In this document: one piece after another, positions 1 through 9,142 of the stretch
How positions within the stretch are numbered: position 1 is the stretch's first letter
Layout: each line of letters begins with the position of its first letter
From: Meridianimarinicoccus roseus
GTDB taxonomy: Bacteria > Pseudomonadota > Alphaproteobacteria > Rhodobacterales > Rhodobacteraceae
DNA: 64,000 bases
Direction: 5' to 3'
NCBI RefSeq assembly: GCF_003172915.1
Contig: NZ_QGKU01000012.1
Location: 103,587-167,586 of the forward strand
Notes under the pieces: generated by a model
The model's database searches: none
The model's input: the letters and a program-made list of their open reading frames with translations, nothing else
What the model was told of the DNA's origin: nothing
Position numbers and translations under genes: made by a program

Positions 1-721
1 CTGCGTCGGGCTGCTGCTGAAAGAGGGCATGGTCCTTCTGAGCGACACGCGCACGAATGCCGGGCTGGACAACATCTCCTGCTACAAGAAGATGTACACG
101 TTCGAGGACCCGGGCGAGCGCAGCATCGTGATCCTGACCGCAGGATCGCTGTCGGTCACACAGACCACGATGGCGCGACTTCAGGAGGCGATTGACGATG
201 CCGAGGCGACCGAGGAAACCTCGATCCTGAAGGCGCGCACGATGCTGAAGGTGGCCGACATCGTCGGCGCGCATCTCGCCGAGGTCGCCAGCGACATCAC
301 CATGAAGCTGGTGCGCAACAGCCAGGCCACCGCCTCGGCCACGCTGATCCTGGGGGGGCAGCGCAAGGGCGGCGCGATGCGGCTGTTCCTGATCTACCCG
401 GAAGGCAACTACATCGAGGCGACGCCGGACACTCCGTTCCTGCAGGTCGGCGAGCACAAGTACGGCAAGCCGATCCTTGACCGGGTGGTTACGCCGGACA
501 CGTCGCTGACGGACGCGCGAAAGGCCGCGCTGTTGTCGATGGACAGCACGCTGCGGTCGAACCTGTCGGTGGGTATGCCGCTGGACCTGGCGGTAATCCG
601 CGAGGGCGAGTGCCGCATCCACGAACAGCGCCGCATCGAATACGGCGACCCCGTCTTCGCGGAGATGAGCCAGGCTTGGTCCGCCGCGCTGCGCGACGCC
701 TTCACGCAGATCCGGATCTGA
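1..721 (+). CDS. Proteasome-type protease, 5' end cut by the window edge
   Basis: The reading frame is open from base 2 and begins CVGLLLKEGMVLLSDTRTNA, which matches the start of the COG3484 predicted proteasome-type proteases (usually MTYCVGLL...). Probably only about three residues are missing. It is an N-terminal-nucleophile (Ntn) hydrolase fold relative, about 240 aa, expected to be cytoplasmic; the physiological substrate is not known for this family. An internal ATG at 29 is not the likely start. The stop at 719-721 overlaps the 3' end of the convergent hydrolase gene by about 20 bp. The family is often found beside transglutaminase-like and alpha-E genes, which would lie outside the window on the left; that context is inference. 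Confidence 0.85.
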   Translation, partial: CVGLLLKEGMVLLSDTRTNAGLDNISCYKKMYTFEDPGERSIVILTAGSLSVTQTTMARLQEAIDDAEATEETSILKARTMLKVADIVGAHLAEVASDITMKLVRNSQATASATLILGGQRKGGAMRLFLIYPEGNYIEATPDTPFLQVGEHKYGKPILDRVVTPDTSLTDARKAALLSMDSTLRSNLSVGMPLDLAVIREGECRIHEQRRIEYGDPVFAEMSQAWSAALRDAFTQIRI

Positions 722-1700
722 CGTTCAAGGGGGCGGCGCCTGTGCCGACGTCCCCGTTCGGATTGCCCGCCGCCGCGAACAGATCGAGGCAGCGGGACAG
801 GAACAGCGCCTGCCGGTCGGCCGTTTCCATCATGGTTTCATGCTTGCCGCCCGGCACTTCCACCAGCACGCCGTCTCCCCAGCGCGCGGTCATCTCGCGG
901 ATCGCGGCGGCGCAGACGATTTCCTCCCTTTCGGGCAGGAATGTCATGGTTGGCACGGGCGGGCAGGCATCGCGACGCAGCTCTTCGCATTCGCGCAGCG
1001 CGCGATAAAGCCACGGCACGGATGGCCCGCCAAGGTCCATGCCCGGCTGCGCATCGAGCTGTGCGCGCATCCGCATCAGCATCGCGGGATCGCTGGTCAG
1101 GAAATTGTCGGCCGGATCGCAGACCCGGACATAGCTGTCGCGCGTCGTGCCCGGCGTGACCCAGCGGTTCAGGCCGCCCTGGTGGGCCAGCCAGCCAAGG
1201 CTCCAGCTGACCGGCCGCAGCACCGGCGGCATGGCGATGCCCCACATCGGAGCACTGAACACCGCCGCCCGTACGTCGAGCCCGTCCATCACCGCGCGCA
1301 GCCCGATCGCGCCACCCATCGAATGGCCGATCAGAAACCAAGGCCGGGGCATGTCGCGCGCAGCGGCGAAGTCAACCAGTGCCGCCATATCGTTCTGGTA
1401 GTCCGAGAAGCGCCCGACATGGCCGATCATCGGATCGTCCAGAAGCCGGTCGGCCAGACCTTGACCGCGCAGGTCGATGGACACCATTCCCAGCCCGTGT
1501 CGCGCGAAATCCGCCGCGACATGGCCGTATTTTTCAACGTATTCGGTGCGGCCCGGCACCATGAGGATCGTGCCCCGAGGCCCGGATGCGAGATGCGCCA
1601 ACCGCAGGCGCACCCCGTCGCGCGCAGTCGCCCATACCGCTTCGGCGCCGGGCGGCGCCTGTGCACTGGCATGGTCGAACGGCGCGGGCAGGTGGGTCAC
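702..1700 (-). CDS. Alpha/beta hydrolase, lysophospholipase-like
   Basis: A 332-residue serine hydrolase of the alpha/beta fold. The nucleophile elbow GHSMGG is at residues 125-130 (Ser127). A candidate oxyanion segment lies near LMVPGRTEY (residues 46-54), and the catalytic His is probably in PGGKHET near the C-terminus. There is no signal peptide, so it is likely cytoplasmic or membrane-peripheral. It resembles PldB/monoacylglycerol-lipase-like lysophospholipases; the substrate cannot be told from sequence. Its start codon overlaps the stop of the upstream SCP2-domain gene by four bases (ATGA), so the two are translationally coupled. This hints at a shared role in lipid metabolism. Confidence 0.85.
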   Translation of the reverse strand: MTHLPAPFDHASAQAPPGAEAVWATARDGVRLRLAHLASGPRGTILMVPGRTEYVEKYGHVAADFARHGLGMVSIDLRGQGLADRLLDDPMIGHVGRFSDYQNDMAALVDFAAARDMPRPWFLIGHSMGGAIGLRAVMDGLDVRAAVFSAPMWGIAMPPVLRPVSWSLGWLAHQGGLNRWVTPGTTRDSYVRVCDPADNFLTSDPAMLMRMRAQLDAQPGMDLGGPSVPWLYRALRECEELRRDACPPVPTMTFLPEREEIVCAAAIREMTARWGDGVLVEVPGGKHETMMETADRQALFLSRCLDLFAAAGNPNGDVGTGAAPLNVRSGSA

Positions 1701-1984
1701 GACAGCGCGGCGCCCAGCTTCATTGCGAGGCCCATGTCGCCGTCGATCTTCAGGCGGCCGCCCATGTAGGCGCTGGTGGGGTTCAGATCGCCGTCCAGCA
1801 TTTCGCGGAAGGTTTCCGCATCTGCGCTGAGCGTGACATCCGCCGCGCCGTCGCCGGCACGGATGCCGTCGTTATCCACGAGTATCGCGCCCTCGTCCTC
1901 GATCTCGAACTTGGCGGAGCCGTCGAAACTGCCACCCAGCTTGTCGTTCAGTTTGCGCACCGCGCCCTCGATGATGTCGCTCAT
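1697..1984 (-). CDS. SCP2 sterol-binding domain protein
   Basis: A 95-residue single-domain protein, starting MSDIIEGAVRKLNDKLGG and ending MGGRLKIDGDMGLAMKLGAA. This is the characteristic C-terminal signature of stand-alone SCP2 lipid-carrier proteins. The ATG at 1984 is chosen because it is preceded by a strong ribosome-binding site (GGAGGAAA) and begins the conserved domain; the frame stays open upstream but without similarity. It is the first gene of a two-gene unit with the alpha/beta hydrolase. The expected role is non-specific binding or transfer of acyl lipids in the cytoplasm. Confidence 0.88.
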   Translation of the reverse strand: MSDIIEGAVRKLNDKLGGSFDGSAKFEIEDEGAILVDNDGIRAGDGAADVTLSADAETFREMLDGDLNPTSAYMGGRLKIDGDMGLAMKLGAALS

Positions 1985-2050
1985 CACTTTTCCTCCGATA
2001 AATGCCCCCGCCCTATCGCTGCGCGGCGGGTTTGCGCTATTCTCAGGGAT

Positions 2051-2611
2051 ATGCAGACGATACGTTCCGTTTTCAAATGCGCCGTTGCGGCACTTCTTCT
2101 CGGGGTGGCGGTTTTCAGCTCGGCCCATGCCCAGAACATCGAAACCGAGGAACTGCTGGACAAGTTGCGCGAGCCGGACTTGACCAACTGGGAAGAGGTC
2201 GAGAACGAGATCTGGAAGCGCTGGTCCGAATCGGGATCGCCCACTGCAGACCTGCTGCTGGAGCGCGGCCGCGAGGCGATGGCCGAGGAGGACTGGACCA
2301 CCGCAATCGCGCACCTGACCGCGCTGACCGACCATGCGCCGGATTTCGCCGAAGGATACAACGCCCGCGCGACTGCCTATTTCCAGGCAGGGCTTTACGG
2401 TCCCGCGATGGCCGACATCGCCCGTACGCTGGACCTGAACCCCCGACATTTCGGCGCGCTGATGGGACTTGCGCTGATCCTCGAAGAGACCGGCTATACC
2501 GAGGACGCGTTGTCCGCCTACCGCGCGGTCGCGGCTATACATCCCCATCGCCCCAACCTAAAAGACGCCATGGGGCGTCTCGAACGCCAATTGGGCGACA
2601 CACGACTGTGA
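2051..2611 (+). CDS. Periplasmic tetratricopeptide repeat protein
   Basis: A 186-residue protein with a clear signal peptide (hydrophobic stretch AALLLGVAVFSSAHAQ, cleavage probably after residue 28). About three TPR motifs follow, between residues 75 and 175 (for example FAEGYNARATAYFQAGLYGPAMADIARTL split over consecutive helices). It is therefore likely a periplasmic protein-protein interaction module. It diverges from the SCP2 gene across 66 bp. No enzymatic domain is visible. The family is widespread as tetratricopeptide repeat proteins in Rhodobacterales; the partner is unknown. Confidence 0.8.
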   Translation: MQTIRSVFKCAVAALLLGVAVFSSAHAQNIETEELLDKLREPDLTNWEEVENEIWKRWSESGSPTADLLLERGREAMAEEDWTTAIAHLTALTDHAPDFAEGYNARATAYFQAGLYGPAMADIARTLDLNPRHFGALMGLALILEETGYTEDALSAYRAVAAIHPHRPNLKDAMGRLERQLGDTRL

Positions 2612-2661
2612 CGCCCTGAACAGCGGGGTCCGGCGGTGCAGCCGGGCCGCAAGGGGGGCGC

Positions 2662-5600
2662 ATGGCAGGCAACGGACGCATCGAAGCGGTCCTGGGGCCC
2701 ACGAACACCGGCAAGACCCATTACGCCATCGAACGCATGCTGGCCTACCGCACGGGGATCATCGGTCTGCCGCTTCGGCTCCTTGCCCGCGAGGTCTATG
2801 ACAAGATCAAGGCGATCCGCGGTCCGTCGGTGGTAGCGCTGGTCACGGGCGAGGAACGTATCGTGCCGGATCGCGCGCAGTACTGGGTCTGCACTGTGGA
2901 GGCAATGCCGGAGGGCATGGGCGCCGACTTCGTCGCCATCGACGAGATCCAGTTGTGCGGCGATCCGGAGCGCGGGCATGTCTTCACCGACCGGCTGCTG
3001 CGCGCGCGAGGCCATCACGAGACACTGTTCCTTGGCGCGGACACGATGCGCAGCGCCATTGCGGCACAGGTGCCCGGCGTCGTGTTCCAGCACCGCGAAA
3101 GGATGTCGGAGCTGACATATGTCGGCGCCAAGAAGCTGAGCCGGATGCCGCCGCGGTCGGCTATTGTGGGGTTCTCGGTGGAAAGCGTCTATGCCATCGC
3201 GGAACTGTTGCGCCGTCAGAAGGGTGGCGCGGCGGTGGTGATGGGTGCGCTCAGCCCGCGCACGCGCAACGCGCAGGTCGATCTCTACCAGAACGGCGAA
3301 GTCGATTACCTTGTCGCCACGGACGCCATCGGGATGGGGCTGAACCTCGATATCCGACATGTGGCGTTCTCGTCGTTGTCGAAATTCGATGGGCGGCGGA
3401 TGCGCCCGCTGCAGCCGAACGAACTGGCGCAGATCGCCGGGCGGGCCGGGCGGCACACCGAGAACGGCACCTTCGGCGTGACCGGCGAGGCGCGGCCGCT
3501 GGACGAGGACATGGCGCAGGCCATCGTGGAGAACCGCTTCGTGCCGGTGCGGAAGCTGCACTGGCGCAACGCGCGGCTGGATTTCGGCACGGCGGATCGG
3601 CTGATCCGGTCGCTGGAGGAGCAGACGCAGGACGAGTGGCTGACCCGCGCGCGCGACAGCGACGATCTTCTGGCGCTGAAATCGCTGTCGGGGGTGCCCG
3701 CGATCCGGGACCGGCTGAACGGCGGGCCGGACGTCAAACTGCTCTGGGACGTGTGCCGTATCCCGGACTTCCGGGGTATCAGTCATGCCGAGCACGCGGG
3801 CCTGCTGGAGTCGATGTTCGGCTACCTGCACGAGTTGCGGCGCATCCCGGACGACTGGATGGCGCGGCAGGTCAAGCGCATCGACCGCACCGATGGCGAC
3901 ATCGACACGCTGTCGAAACGGCTCGCGTATATCCGAACCTGGACCTATGTTGCGCAGCGCAAGGGTTGGCTGGATGACGAAAGCCATTGGCGCGGCGTGA
4001 CGAGGGCTGTAGAAGACCGCCTGTCGGACGCGCTCCATGCCAGTCTGACCCAGAGATTTGTTGACCGGCGCACATCCGTGCTGCTGCGGCGGTTGAAGCA
4101 GAAGGAGAGCCTCGTGGCTGAAGTAAACGACAAGGGCGAGGTGACCGTCGAGGGACAGTTCGTGGGCCGACTTGCGGGCTTCCGCTTCGTGCAGGACCAG
4201 TCCTCCAGTCCGGACGAGGCGCGCACCCTACGCCAGGCGAGCCTTCAATCGCTCGCGCCGCATTTCCACCTCCGGGCGGACCGGCTTTACAACGCACCGG
4301 ACACCGAGCTTGATTTCACCGAGCAGGGTGGGCTGATGTGGGGCGACAGCGCGGTCGGAAAGCTGGTCGCTGGGCCAGAAGTCCTGAAGCCGCGGGTGCA
4401 GGCCTTCGTCGATGACGAGGCCGGCTCGGAGGTTGCACAGAAGGTCGAACGGCGCTTGCAGCACTTCATCGACCGCAAGATCGCCACCCTGTTCGAGCCG
4501 CTTCTGGCGATGCAGAACGATGAAACACTGACAGGCCTGGCGCGCGGTTTCGCCTTCCGCATGGTAGAGGCGAACGGCGTGCTGCCGCGCGACGCGGTCG
4601 CGAACGAGGTGAAGGCGCTGGATCAGGACGCGCGCGGCGCGCTGCGCAAACACGGTATCCGGTTCGGTCAGTTCACCGTATTCCTGCCGCTGCTTCTGAA
4701 GCCCGCGCCGACGCGGCTGCGGCTGGTGTTGTGGTCGCTTGCGCAAGATCTGTCGGAGTTTCCCGAAAGCCCGCCGCCGGGCCTTGTGACGGTGCCGGTG
4801 CGCGGCGACGCGCCCGACGGGTATCATACGATGTCGGGCTATCGTGCAGCGGGCGAGCGGGCGATTCGCATCGACATGCTGGAACGGCTGGCAGACATGC
4901 TGCGCGCGCAGGACACGCGTGGTGGGTTCGAGGCGACGGCGGACATGCTGTCGATCACAGGCATGACGCTGGAACAGTTCGCAAGCCTGATGCAGGGGCT
5001 AGGTTATGCCGCCGAACGCGGTGAGCGGGCCAAGCAACGCTCGACACCCACACCGAAATCGGCGGTCGGTGCAGGCTATGGGGCACAGACCCCGCCGGAC
5101 GCGTCAACACCGGACGATTCGGCCGAAGGTACGGACGAGTCGCCAACACCCCCAGCATCCGCAGAGCAACTGGGCGAGGCGGCGCCCGAGGCGTCGGAGG
5201 TGCCGACCGAGGCCGGATCCGACACGTCGGCTGACCCCGAACCAGAGGCACCACAGGCTGTGCCCGCGACCAGCGCCGAGGCTGCCGCCACCGCGACGGC
5301 GGAGGCGGATGCAGGCGACGGCACGGCTGCGCAAGACGGCGATGCCGCCGCACAGGCCGGGCAGGCGGGCGAACAACCGCACGCCGCCGCCGAGACTGAG
5401 GTGTTCTATACCTTCCGCTGGTCCCCGCCTCGGCGCGGCGGACACCGCCCGCAGCAGGGTGGCGGCGGTCGGCGCGGCGACGACAAAGCCCGGAAGGGTG
5501 GCGGCGAGCGGCCCAAGGGCGGCAAGCCCAAGGGCAAACGCGGCTCGAAGGACGACAAGCCCGCGGCGGCCAAGACATTCGCCGCGCGACCGCCCAAGCC

Positions 5601-5667
5601 CGAGAAGAAGATCGACCCGGACAATCCCTTCGCCGCGGCACTGATGGGACTGCGTGACAAGACCTGA
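2662..5667 (+). CDS. SUV3-like ATP-dependent helicase with long C-terminal tail
   Basis: A 1001-residue superfamily 2 helicase. Walker A is GPTNTGKT (residues 12-19), motif II is DEIQ near residue 94, and motif VI is QIAGRAGRH near residue 257. The short spacing between these motifs and the DEIQ box are typical of the SUV3/mitochondrial RNA-helicase-like group of alphaproteobacteria, so RNA unwinding or decay is the probable role. Residues from about 780 to 950 are Ala/Pro/Glu-rich low complexity. The last 80 or so are Arg/Gly/Lys-rich, likely a disordered RNA-binding tail. It overlaps the downstream S4-domain RNA-binding gene by 14 bp, which supports a joint RNA role. The start is the ATG opening the conserved N-terminus. 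Confidence 0.85.
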   Translation: MAGNGRIEAVLGPTNTGKTHYAIERMLAYRTGIIGLPLRLLAREVYDKIKAIRGPSVVALVTGEERIVPDRAQYWVCTVEAMPEGMGADFVAIDEIQLCGDPERGHVFTDRLLRARGHHETLFLGADTMRSAIAAQVPGVVFQHRERMSELTYVGAKKLSRMPPRSAIVGFSVESVYAIAELLRRQKGGAAVVMGALSPRTRNAQVDLYQNGEVDYLVATDAIGMGLNLDIRHVAFSSLSKFDGRRMRPLQPNELAQIAGRAGRHTENGTFGVTGEARPLDEDMAQAIVENRFVPVRKLHWRNARLDFGTADRLIRSLEEQTQDEWLTRARDSDDLLALKSLSGVPAIRDRLNGGPDVKLLWDVCRIPDFRGISHAEHAGLLESMFGYLHELRRIPDDWMARQVKRIDRTDGDIDTLSKRLAYIRTWTYVAQRKGWLDDESHWRGVTRAVEDRLSDALHASLTQRFVDRRTSVLLRRLKQKESLVAEVNDKGEVTVEGQFVGRLAGFRFVQDQSSSPDEARTLRQASLQSLAPHFHLRADRLYNAPDTELDFTEQGGLMWGDSAVGKLVAGPEVLKPRVQAFVDDEAGSEVAQKVERRLQHFIDRKIATLFEPLLAMQNDETLTGLARGFAFRMVEANGVLPRDAVANEVKALDQDARGALRKHGIRFGQFTVFLPLLLKPAPTRLRLVLWSLAQDLSEFPESPPPGLVTVPVRGDAPDGYHTMSGYRAAGERAIRIDMLERLADMLRAQDTRGGFEATADMLSITGMTLEQFASLMQGLGYAAERGERAKQRSTPTPKSAVGAGYGAQTPPDASTPDDSAEGTDESPTPPASAEQLGEAAPEASEVPTEAGSDTSADPEPEAPQAVPATSAEAAATATAEADAGDGTAAQDGDAAAQAGQAGEQPHAAAETEVFYTFRWSPPRRGGHRPQQGGGGRRGDDKARKGGGERPKGGKPKGKRGSKDDKPAAAKTFAARPPKPEKKIDPDNPFAAALMGLRDKT

Positions 5668-6055
5668 CCCGGACAACGCCGACGCGGCGGTCAGCCTGCG
5701 TCTTGACAAGTGGCTGTGGCAGGCGCGGTTCTTCAAGACGCGCGGCCGTGCGGCTGAAGTGGTAGGCGGTGGGCATGTTCGGGTGAACGCGAGGCCCGTG
5801 TCCAAGCCGTCGCAAGCGGTGCGGGTCGGCGATACCCTGACCTTCGCGCAGGGGCGGGCGATCCGCGTCGTACGCGTGGTGGGGATTCCCGTGCGGCGCG
5901 GACCGGCGACCGAGGCGCAGGCGCTTTACGACGATCTGTCCCCGCCGCCGCCCCCGGCCGCCGCTGAAACCGGCGCGCCGACGCCCGTGGTGGGGCGCGT
6001 CGATAGGAAAGAACGTCGCGCTGCGCGCCTTTCCAAGCGCGGTCCGCTTGAATGA
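5654..6055 (+). CDS. S4-domain RNA-binding protein, Hsp15-like
   Basis: A 133-residue protein starting with GTG inside the end of the helicase gene. The S4 domain occupies residues 15-75 ([20 protein letters not shown], then [21 protein letters not shown]), the typical Hsp15/HslR arrangement. A basic C-terminal tail follows ([17 protein letters not shown]). Hsp15 homologues bind free 50S subunits carrying nascent chains. Overlap with the helicase gene implies co-transcription and translational coupling. The proline run PPPPP near residue 97 is a linker. Confidence 0.88.
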   Translation: MTRPDPDNADAAVSLRLDKWLWQARFFKTRGRAAEVVGGGHVRVNARPVSKPSQAVRVGDTLTFAQGRAIRVVRVVGIPVRRGPATEAQALYDDLSPPPPPAAAETGAPTPVVGRVDRKERRAARLSKRGPLE

Positions 6056-6104
6056 TGCGCGCAGTCGCAATAGTTACCGCGAAAAGACGGAAAGCGAGCG
6101 TCCC

Positions 6105-6443
6105 ATGACCTATGTCGTCACCGACAACTGCATTGGCTGCAAATACACGGACTGTGTCGAAGTCTGTCCCGTGGATTGCTTTTATGAAGGCGAGAACGCC
6201 TTGGTGATCCACCCGGACGAGTGCATTGACTGCGGCGTGTGCGAGCCCGAGTGTCCGGCGGATGCGATCCGGCCCGACACAGAGCCGGACATGGACAAGT
6301 GGGTGGAATTCAATCGCAAGTACAGCGAGTTGTGGCCGGTGATCTACACCAAGAAGGACCCGCTTCCGGACGCCGAGAAGATGGACGGCGAAACCGGCAA
6401 ACTGGACAAGTACTTTTCCGAGAAGCCCGGCGAGGGCGGCTGA
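6105..6443 (+). CDS. fdxA: 7Fe ferredoxin
   Basis: A 112-residue ferredoxin with nine cysteines in the [3Fe-4S][4Fe-4S] pattern. They fall at residues 9, 12, 17, 21 and 25 ([17 protein letters not shown]) and 40, 43, 46 and 50 ([12 protein letters not shown]). The C-terminal extension ([20 protein letters not shown]) is typical of the FdxA/FdII family. It is a cytoplasmic low-potential electron carrier. The ATG at 6105 begins the conserved MTYVVT sequence. It lies 49 bp after the S4 gene and is followed by a terminator-like hairpin, so it could be the last gene of that unit or have its own promoter. Confidence 0.95.
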   Translation: MTYVVTDNCIGCKYTDCVEVCPVDCFYEGENALVIHPDECIDCGVCEPECPADAIRPDTEPDMDKWVEFNRKYSELWPVIYTKKDPLPDAEKMDGETGKLDKYFSEKPGEGG

Positions 6444-6481
6444 ACACGGCCTGCCGCCGATCACGGCGGCGCGACGGGAGC

Positions 6482-6511
6482 AGCCTTCGGCCTTTGCCGG
6501 GGCGGCTTTTT
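6482..6511 (+). terminator. Probable rho-independent terminator after fdxA
   Basis: A bulged stem: AGCC pairs with GGCT, enclosing CGGC/GCCG with a CTTT loop, followed directly by a run of T. A second perfect hairpin (GCCGCC/GGCGGC) lies just upstream at 6453-6470. The position 38 bp after fdxA and before carD fits termination. Confidence 0.6.
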
Positions 6512-6646
6512 GTGTTACAAGGATGTTTCAAAACAACTGCGTCACCCGGAACGTCTCGCCCTCTCGTGGCCGAGCACGTTCTTTTTTGCCCTTCTCGGCC
6601 GGGTATGGTCCCGGCGCGGTGGGCGGAATTCGAGGAAGAGAACCAC

Positions 6647-7156
6647 ATGAGCCAAGCGAAAGCGTCCGAATTTCGTGCCAATGACTATGTCGTATATCCG
6701 GCACATGGTGTGGGCCAGATCGTATCGATCGAGGAACAGGAGATCGCCGGCCTGAAGCTGGAGTTGTTCGTGATCTCCTTCGAGAAGGACAAGATGACGC
6801 TGCGTGTGCCGACGAACAAGGCGGCCGATGTGGGGATGCGCTCGCTTTCCACGCCGGACGTGATTTCCAAGGCAATGGACATCCTGAAAGGCAAGGCCAA
6901 GGTCAAGAAGGCCATGTGGTCCCGCCGCGCGCAGGAATATGAACAGAAGATCAACTCGGGCGACCTGATTGCGATCGCCGAAGTGGTGCGCGACCTGCAT
7001 CGCGCGGACGACCAGCGCGAGCAGAGCTATTCGGAGCGTCAGTTGTATGAGGCGGCGCTGGAGCGGCTGACTCGCGAAGTGGCTGCGGTCAGCGGCGCCG
7101 ACGAGGGCGATGCGCATCGCAAGGTGGGCGACGTGCTGCTGAGCCGCGCGGCCTGA
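6647..7156 (+). CDS. carD: CarD-family transcriptional regulator
   Basis: A 169-residue CarD/CdnL homologue. The N-terminal RNA-polymerase-interacting Tudor-like domain spans residues 8-70 (DYVVYPAHGVGQIVSIEEQE is the hallmark). It is followed by a helical DNA-binding domain (MWSRRAQEYEQKINSGDL, residues about 90-160). In alphaproteobacteria CarD activates rRNA and housekeeping promoters by stabilising the open complex. The ATG at 6647 is chosen because it begins the family sequence and is preceded by GAGGAAGAG; the frame is open further upstream without similarity. A strong terminator follows. Confidence 0.95.
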   Translation: MSQAKASEFRANDYVVYPAHGVGQIVSIEEQEIAGLKLELFVISFEKDKMTLRVPTNKAADVGMRSLSTPDVISKAMDILKGKAKVKKAMWSRRAQEYEQKINSGDLIAIAEVVRDLHRADDQREQSYSERQLYEAALERLTREVAAVSGADEGDAHRKVGDVLLSRAA

Positions 7157-7188
7157 AACGCGCGAAGCCGCGACGAGATCCGGATAGA

Positions 7189-7218
7189 AGGGCCGTGCCG
7201 CGAGGCGCGGCCCTTTTT
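7189..7218 (+). terminator. Strong rho-independent terminator after carD
   Basis: An 11-bp stem (AGGGCCGTGCC pairing with GGCGCGGCCCT, one G-T pair) with a GCGA loop, followed by five T. It lies 32 bp after carD and 40 bp before the convergent cobS stop. Confidence 0.92.
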
Positions 7219-7257
7219 GCTGGTCGGGTCGGTTTTCCCTGTTGGTGTCAGATGCGT

Positions 7258-8022
7258 TCAGGCAGCGAGGGCGACCAGCGTCAGCAGCACGGCGATTTCG
7301 GCGACCTGCTGCGCCGCGCCCAGCACGTCACCGGTCTGCCCGCCGATCTTGCGCCATGCGATCAGCCCGACGGACCCGACGGCCAGAATCGCGGCAATCG
7401 TACAGAGCGCGGCCGTCCCGAGGGGCAACAGCGCGGCGCACAGCCCGATGCCGATCACGGCGGCAAGTCGACAGGTCGCCGCGCGGGGACGGCCCGCGTG
7501 GGCCGAAAGTCCGGTGCGGCGTGCGGGGCGAAGCGTGCCCCAAAGCAACACCATGGCCGTACGCGACAGCACGCTTGCGGCGACCAGCGCCCAGCCCACC
7601 TGAAGCGGCGGCAGAGAGGCCAGCGCGCCGATCCGCAGGGCCACCGACAGGATCAGCACCAACACGCCGTAGCTTCCGATCCGGCTGTCCTTCATGATTT
7701 CGAGCCGCCGTTCCCGGGTCCAGCCGCCCCAGACGCCGTCCGCCATATCGGCCAGCCCGTCCTCGTGCAGCGCGCCGGTGAGCAGGACCAGCGCCGTCAC
7801 CGCAAGGATCGCGCTGATCGTGCCTGGCAGCCCGGCCAGCATCGCGGTCGTGTGCAGCGTTCCGGCGATTCCGGCAAGAAGCGCGCCGACGAGCGGAAAA
7901 GCCCAGGCTGCCGCCGCGCCGCGCCGCTGTGCCGCGTCGCCGTGTACCGAAACGGGCAATCTGCTGAGCAGCCCGAAGGCGGCGGGAAGATCGTGTCTGG
8001 ACAGGAGTTTCTTGCGTGGCAT
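7258..8022 (-). CDS. cobS: Adenosylcobinamide-GDP ribazoletransferase
   Basis: A 254-residue integral membrane protein with several transmembrane helices. It carries the CobS signature [20 protein letters not shown] followed by [11 protein letters not shown] (residues about 85-120). It catalyses the last condensation of cobalamin synthesis, joining adenosylcobinamide-GDP and alpha-ribazole (phosphate). The ATG at 8022 (MPRKKLL) is preferred because the frame upstream shows no family similarity and would overlap cobT. The gene diverges from cobT, which makes the other substrate, with 79 bp between starts. B12 is relevant here because PpaA in the photosynthesis cluster is a B12-binding regulator. 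Confidence 0.93.
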   Translation of the reverse strand: MPRKKLLSRHDLPAAFGLLSRLPVSVHGDAAQRRGAAAAWAFPLVGALLAGIAGTLHTTAMLAGLPGTISAILAVTALVLLTGALHEDGLADMADGVWGGWTRERRLEIMKDSRIGSYGVLVLILSVALRIGALASLPPLQVGWALVAASVLSRTAMVLLWGTLRPARRTGLSAHAGRPRAATCRLAAVIGIGLCAALLPLGTAALCTIAAILAVGSVGLIAWRKIGGQTGDVLGAAQQVAEIAVLLTLVALAA

Positions 8023-8101
8023 GTTTTCGCGTTTTCCCCAGCTTTGCATTGCGGTAGCGTCTGGATCACTCAATTTCAACGTATTCCGCGCGAGGTTACC
8101 C

Positions 8102-9121
8102 ATGACTGGCCTTCCCTTTTCCAGCCTTGCCGCCGTGCGCGCCGCGCTGGCTGATCTGCCTGGCCCGGATGCGGGGGCGCTGGCGGCCGCTACCGCGCGA
8201 AATGCGGACCTGACCAAGCCGCCGCAGGCGCTTGGGCGGTTGGAGGACGCGGCGATCTGGTATGCGGGCTGGCGCGGCACCGACCGGCCAGTCATCGACG
8301 CGCCGCAGGTGGTGATCTTCGCGGGCAATCATGGGGTCGCGGCGCGCGGGGTATCGGCCTTTCCGGCGGACGTGACTGCCCAGATGGTCGCGAACTTCAA
8401 GGCCGGCGGCGCGGCGGTCAACCAGCTTGCCCGCACCTTCGGCGCGCGGCTGGACGTGCATCCGCTGCAACTGGACCGCCCGACTGCCGATTTCACAACC
8501 GCTCCGGCGATGACCGAGGACGAGCTTTGCGCCGCGATCTGCGCGGGCTGGCAGGCGGTCGACAGCGGCGCTGATCTGCTGGTCACTGGAGAGATGGGAA
8601 TCGGCAACACGACATCGGCGGCTGCGGTTGCCGCGTCGCTTTTCGGCGGTGCGGCCGAGGGCTGGACCGGGCGCGGCACCGGGCTGGACGATGCGGCGCT
8701 GCAGCGCAAGGCAGAAGTGGTCGCAGAAGGGCTCGCCCGGCATCCACAGGCCGCGGGGGCGGGGCTCGAGGCGCTGCGCTGTCTTGGCGGGCGCGAGCTG
8801 GGCGCGATGGCGGGCGCGATCCTGCGCGCGCGTCAACTGTCGATCCCGGTGATACTTGACGGATTCATCTGCTGTGCGGCGGCCGCGGCTCTCGAGGCGG
8901 AACGTCCCGGCGCGCTGGATCATGCGATCGCCGGGCACATGTCGGCCGAGGCGGCGCATGGCCGTCTTCTGGGCGCGCTTGGCAAGACGCCGCTATTGGA
9001 TCTCGACATGCGGCTGGGCGAAGGGTCGGGCGCTGCACTGGCGATCGGCGTGCTGAAAGGCGCGGTGAACTGCCTGTCGGGTATGGCAACATTCGCCGAA
9101 GCGGGCGTGTCAGGCGCCTGA
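8102..9121 (+). CDS. cobT: Nicotinate-nucleotide--dimethylbenzimidazole phosphoribosyltransferase
   Basis: A 339-residue enzyme that makes alpha-ribazole phosphate for the lower ligand of cobalamin. Family landmarks are [20 protein letters not shown] (residues about 77-96), the glycine-rich [13 protein letters not shown] near residue 165, and the C-terminal [15 protein letters not shown] segment carrying the catalytic Glu. The ATG at 8102 begins the family N-terminus and matches the usual length; the frame remains open upstream but overlaps cobS. It is cytoplasmic. The divergent pairing with cobS is functional. Confidence 0.94.
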   Translation: MTGLPFSSLAAVRAALADLPGPDAGALAAATARNADLTKPPQALGRLEDAAIWYAGWRGTDRPVIDAPQVVIFAGNHGVAARGVSAFPADVTAQMVANFKAGGAAVNQLARTFGARLDVHPLQLDRPTADFTTAPAMTEDELCAAICAGWQAVDSGADLLVTGEMGIGNTTSAAAVAASLFGGAAEGWTGRGTGLDDAALQRKAEVVAEGLARHPQAAGAGLEALRCLGGRELGAMAGAILRARQLSIPVILDGFICCAAAAALEAERPGALDHAIAGHMSAEAAHGRLLGALGKTPLLDLDMRLGEGSGAALAIGVLKGAVNCLSGMATFAEAGVSGA

Positions 9122-9142
9122 GCGTAGCGCGGCGCCCGGCGC

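Noticed and set aside
4955..6070. 371-codon minus-strand frame under the helicase tail and S4 gene
   Set aside because: Arg/Pro-rich mirror of low-complexity coding; the S4 and helicase frames carry the recognisable domains.
8023..8101. Cobalamin riboswitch between cobS and cobT
   Set aside because: The divergent gap is only 79 bp, too short for the roughly 200-nt element, and no B12-box was seen.
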